Assembly (NCBI RefSeq): GCF_030936135.1
Contig: NC_082599.1
Span: 5,566,847 to 5,630,846, forward strand
Reading direction: 5' to 3'
DNA from: Gavia stellata
Taxonomy: Eukaryota > Chordata > Aves > Gaviiformes > Gaviidae
Length of the DNA: 64,000 bases
The position numbers and the translations under genes are program-made. How positions within the stretch are numbered: position 1 is the first letter of the stretch; each line of letters opens with the position of its first letter. The notes under the pieces were generated by a model, which saw only the letters and a list, made by a program, of their open reading frames with translations, made no database searches and was not told the origin of the DNA. Below are positions 63,587 through 64,000 of this stretch, in pieces.

Positions 63587-63668
63587 CTAAGACAGCAGGA
63601 TGACAGACGGTGACACAAATCTCCCAACTATCGAGAGAAAGCTGGGACTGCAGATATGGGGCATAGAG
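63587..63668 (+). CDS. VILL: First coding exon of a villin-family gene, probably VILL (villin-like); partial
   Basis: A strong acceptor (long T/C tract ending CTTCTAG at 63580-63586) precedes 13 nt of 5' UTR. ATG at 63600 then opens 23 codons (MTDGDTNLPTI ... GLQIWGIE), and the exon ends at a phase-0 donor GTACGA. The LGLQIWGIE end matches the start of the first gelsolin repeat of villin-family proteins (PGLQIWRIE in VIL1, GLHIW in VILL). This is an actin-binding, severing or capping family. The next exon, expected to begin near the MVPVP motif, lies beyond the window. VILL rather than VIL1 is inferred from position: in mammals VILL lies directly downstream of CTDSPL in the same orientation. 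The acceptor right before the start codon means that transcription begins in an unseen upstream exon. Confidence 0.85.
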
Positions 63669-64000
63669 GTACGACAAGAGGCAATGATGGCATATGTCCT
63701 CTGCATGTGTGCGTGTGTGTATATGTTTTAAGAAAGAGATATTCTTGAAGTAACCTGAGTAGGAGAAGAGGGTGTTACAGATAAGATGCAATGGGAAACA
63801 GGAGACCCAACTTCTCCCTATGTAACTTTCAGCATGTTATTGCTTTGTTTCCTGCTCTGTAAAACAGGGATAATATTGACTAAAGAAATATGAATGTGGT
63901 GGGACTGAAGCTGTTCCTCCAGGCTTTCTTACCCACTTCGGGAACCAATGCAAGGCTGCATTAGCACACCAGAAATTAATTACCTGTTTCATCGAGAAGA
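63669..64000 (+). other. VILL: VILL intron after the first coding exon (continues out of window)
   Basis: Begins with donor GTACGA, contains a short TGTGTGCGTGTGTGTATATG repeat near 63.71 kb and the MIR relic described separately. No further exon is seen before the window ends. Confidence 0.75.
63800..63884 (+). mobile_element. MIR SINE 3' fragment
   Basis: TATGTAACTTTCAGCATGTT, ATTGCTTTGTTTCCTGCTCTG and TAAAACAGGGATAATATTGAC closely follow the right half of MIR (TGTGACCTTGGGCAAGT, CTCAGTTTCCTCATCTG, TAAAATGGGGATAATAAT). This is the clearest MIR relic in the window. Confidence 0.8.

Noticed and set aside
1..64000. tRNA, rRNA, CRISPR arrays, bacterial operons or phage modules
   Set aside because: None was seen. 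The window is vertebrate nuclear DNA, and the tRNA-like A/B boxes found belong to MIR relics.

Overview
This is vertebrate nuclear DNA, most probably from a bird. It holds interrupted genes with GT-AG introns, CR1 LINE 3' ends of the avian type (reverse-oriented ones begin with runs like CAGAATCACAGAATG), a few worn MIR/CORE-SINE relics, and no bacterial-style gene packing. The CR1 subfamily at 37.8-38.2 kb resembles those common in neoavian birds, but the species cannot be fixed from the sequence.

Region 1-29.3 kb is the 3' two thirds of CTDSPL (small CTD phosphatase 3, SCP3/RBSP3) on the + strand. Six coding exons are present (2398-2430, 9165-9266, 14271-14327, 21614-21706, 23329-23514, 25435-25560). 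They are all in phase 0 and encode 198 residues, equivalent to human residues 79-276. They carry the complete HAD/FCP1 catalytic core: DLDET, the LFTAS motif, the Lys of NYVKD and the VDNSP motif. The two N-terminal coding exons lie upstream of the window. The large intron between the third and fourth exons here contains the mir-26a hairpin (18012-18088), as in mammals. The 3' UTR starts at 25561 and probably ends just after an AATAAA at 29250; earlier and later candidate poly(A) signals exist. The UTR contains an 8-mer target site for the miR-26a made from the same transcript.

Region 29.3-63.6 kb is intergenic, or partly upstream transcribed sequence of the next gene. It is visibly more GC-rich than the CTDSPL introns. 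It holds CR1 fragments at about 34.5, 37.2, 37.8-38.2, 40.75, 50.1, 58.5 and 59.8 kb, and MIR-like SINE relics at about 35.05, 37.0 and 43.4 kb. A short CpG-dense patch lies at 34.16-34.34 kb. A 500-bp pure polypyrimidine satellite at 40.8-41.3 kb starts exactly at a CR1 tail. No convincing protein-coding gene was found here; open frames of 100-250 codons look like chance or repeat translations.

Region 63.6-64 kb opens the next gene. The first coding exon (63587-63668) of a villin/gelsolin-family gene is called VILL because VILL follows CTDSPL in the same orientation in mammals. A MIR fragment lies in its first coding intron.

No new enzymatic or defence system is evident. The most interesting biology is the miRNA-host-target loop at CTDSPL, the graded CR1-seeded pyrimidine satellite, and the isolated CpG patch in the gap between the two genes.
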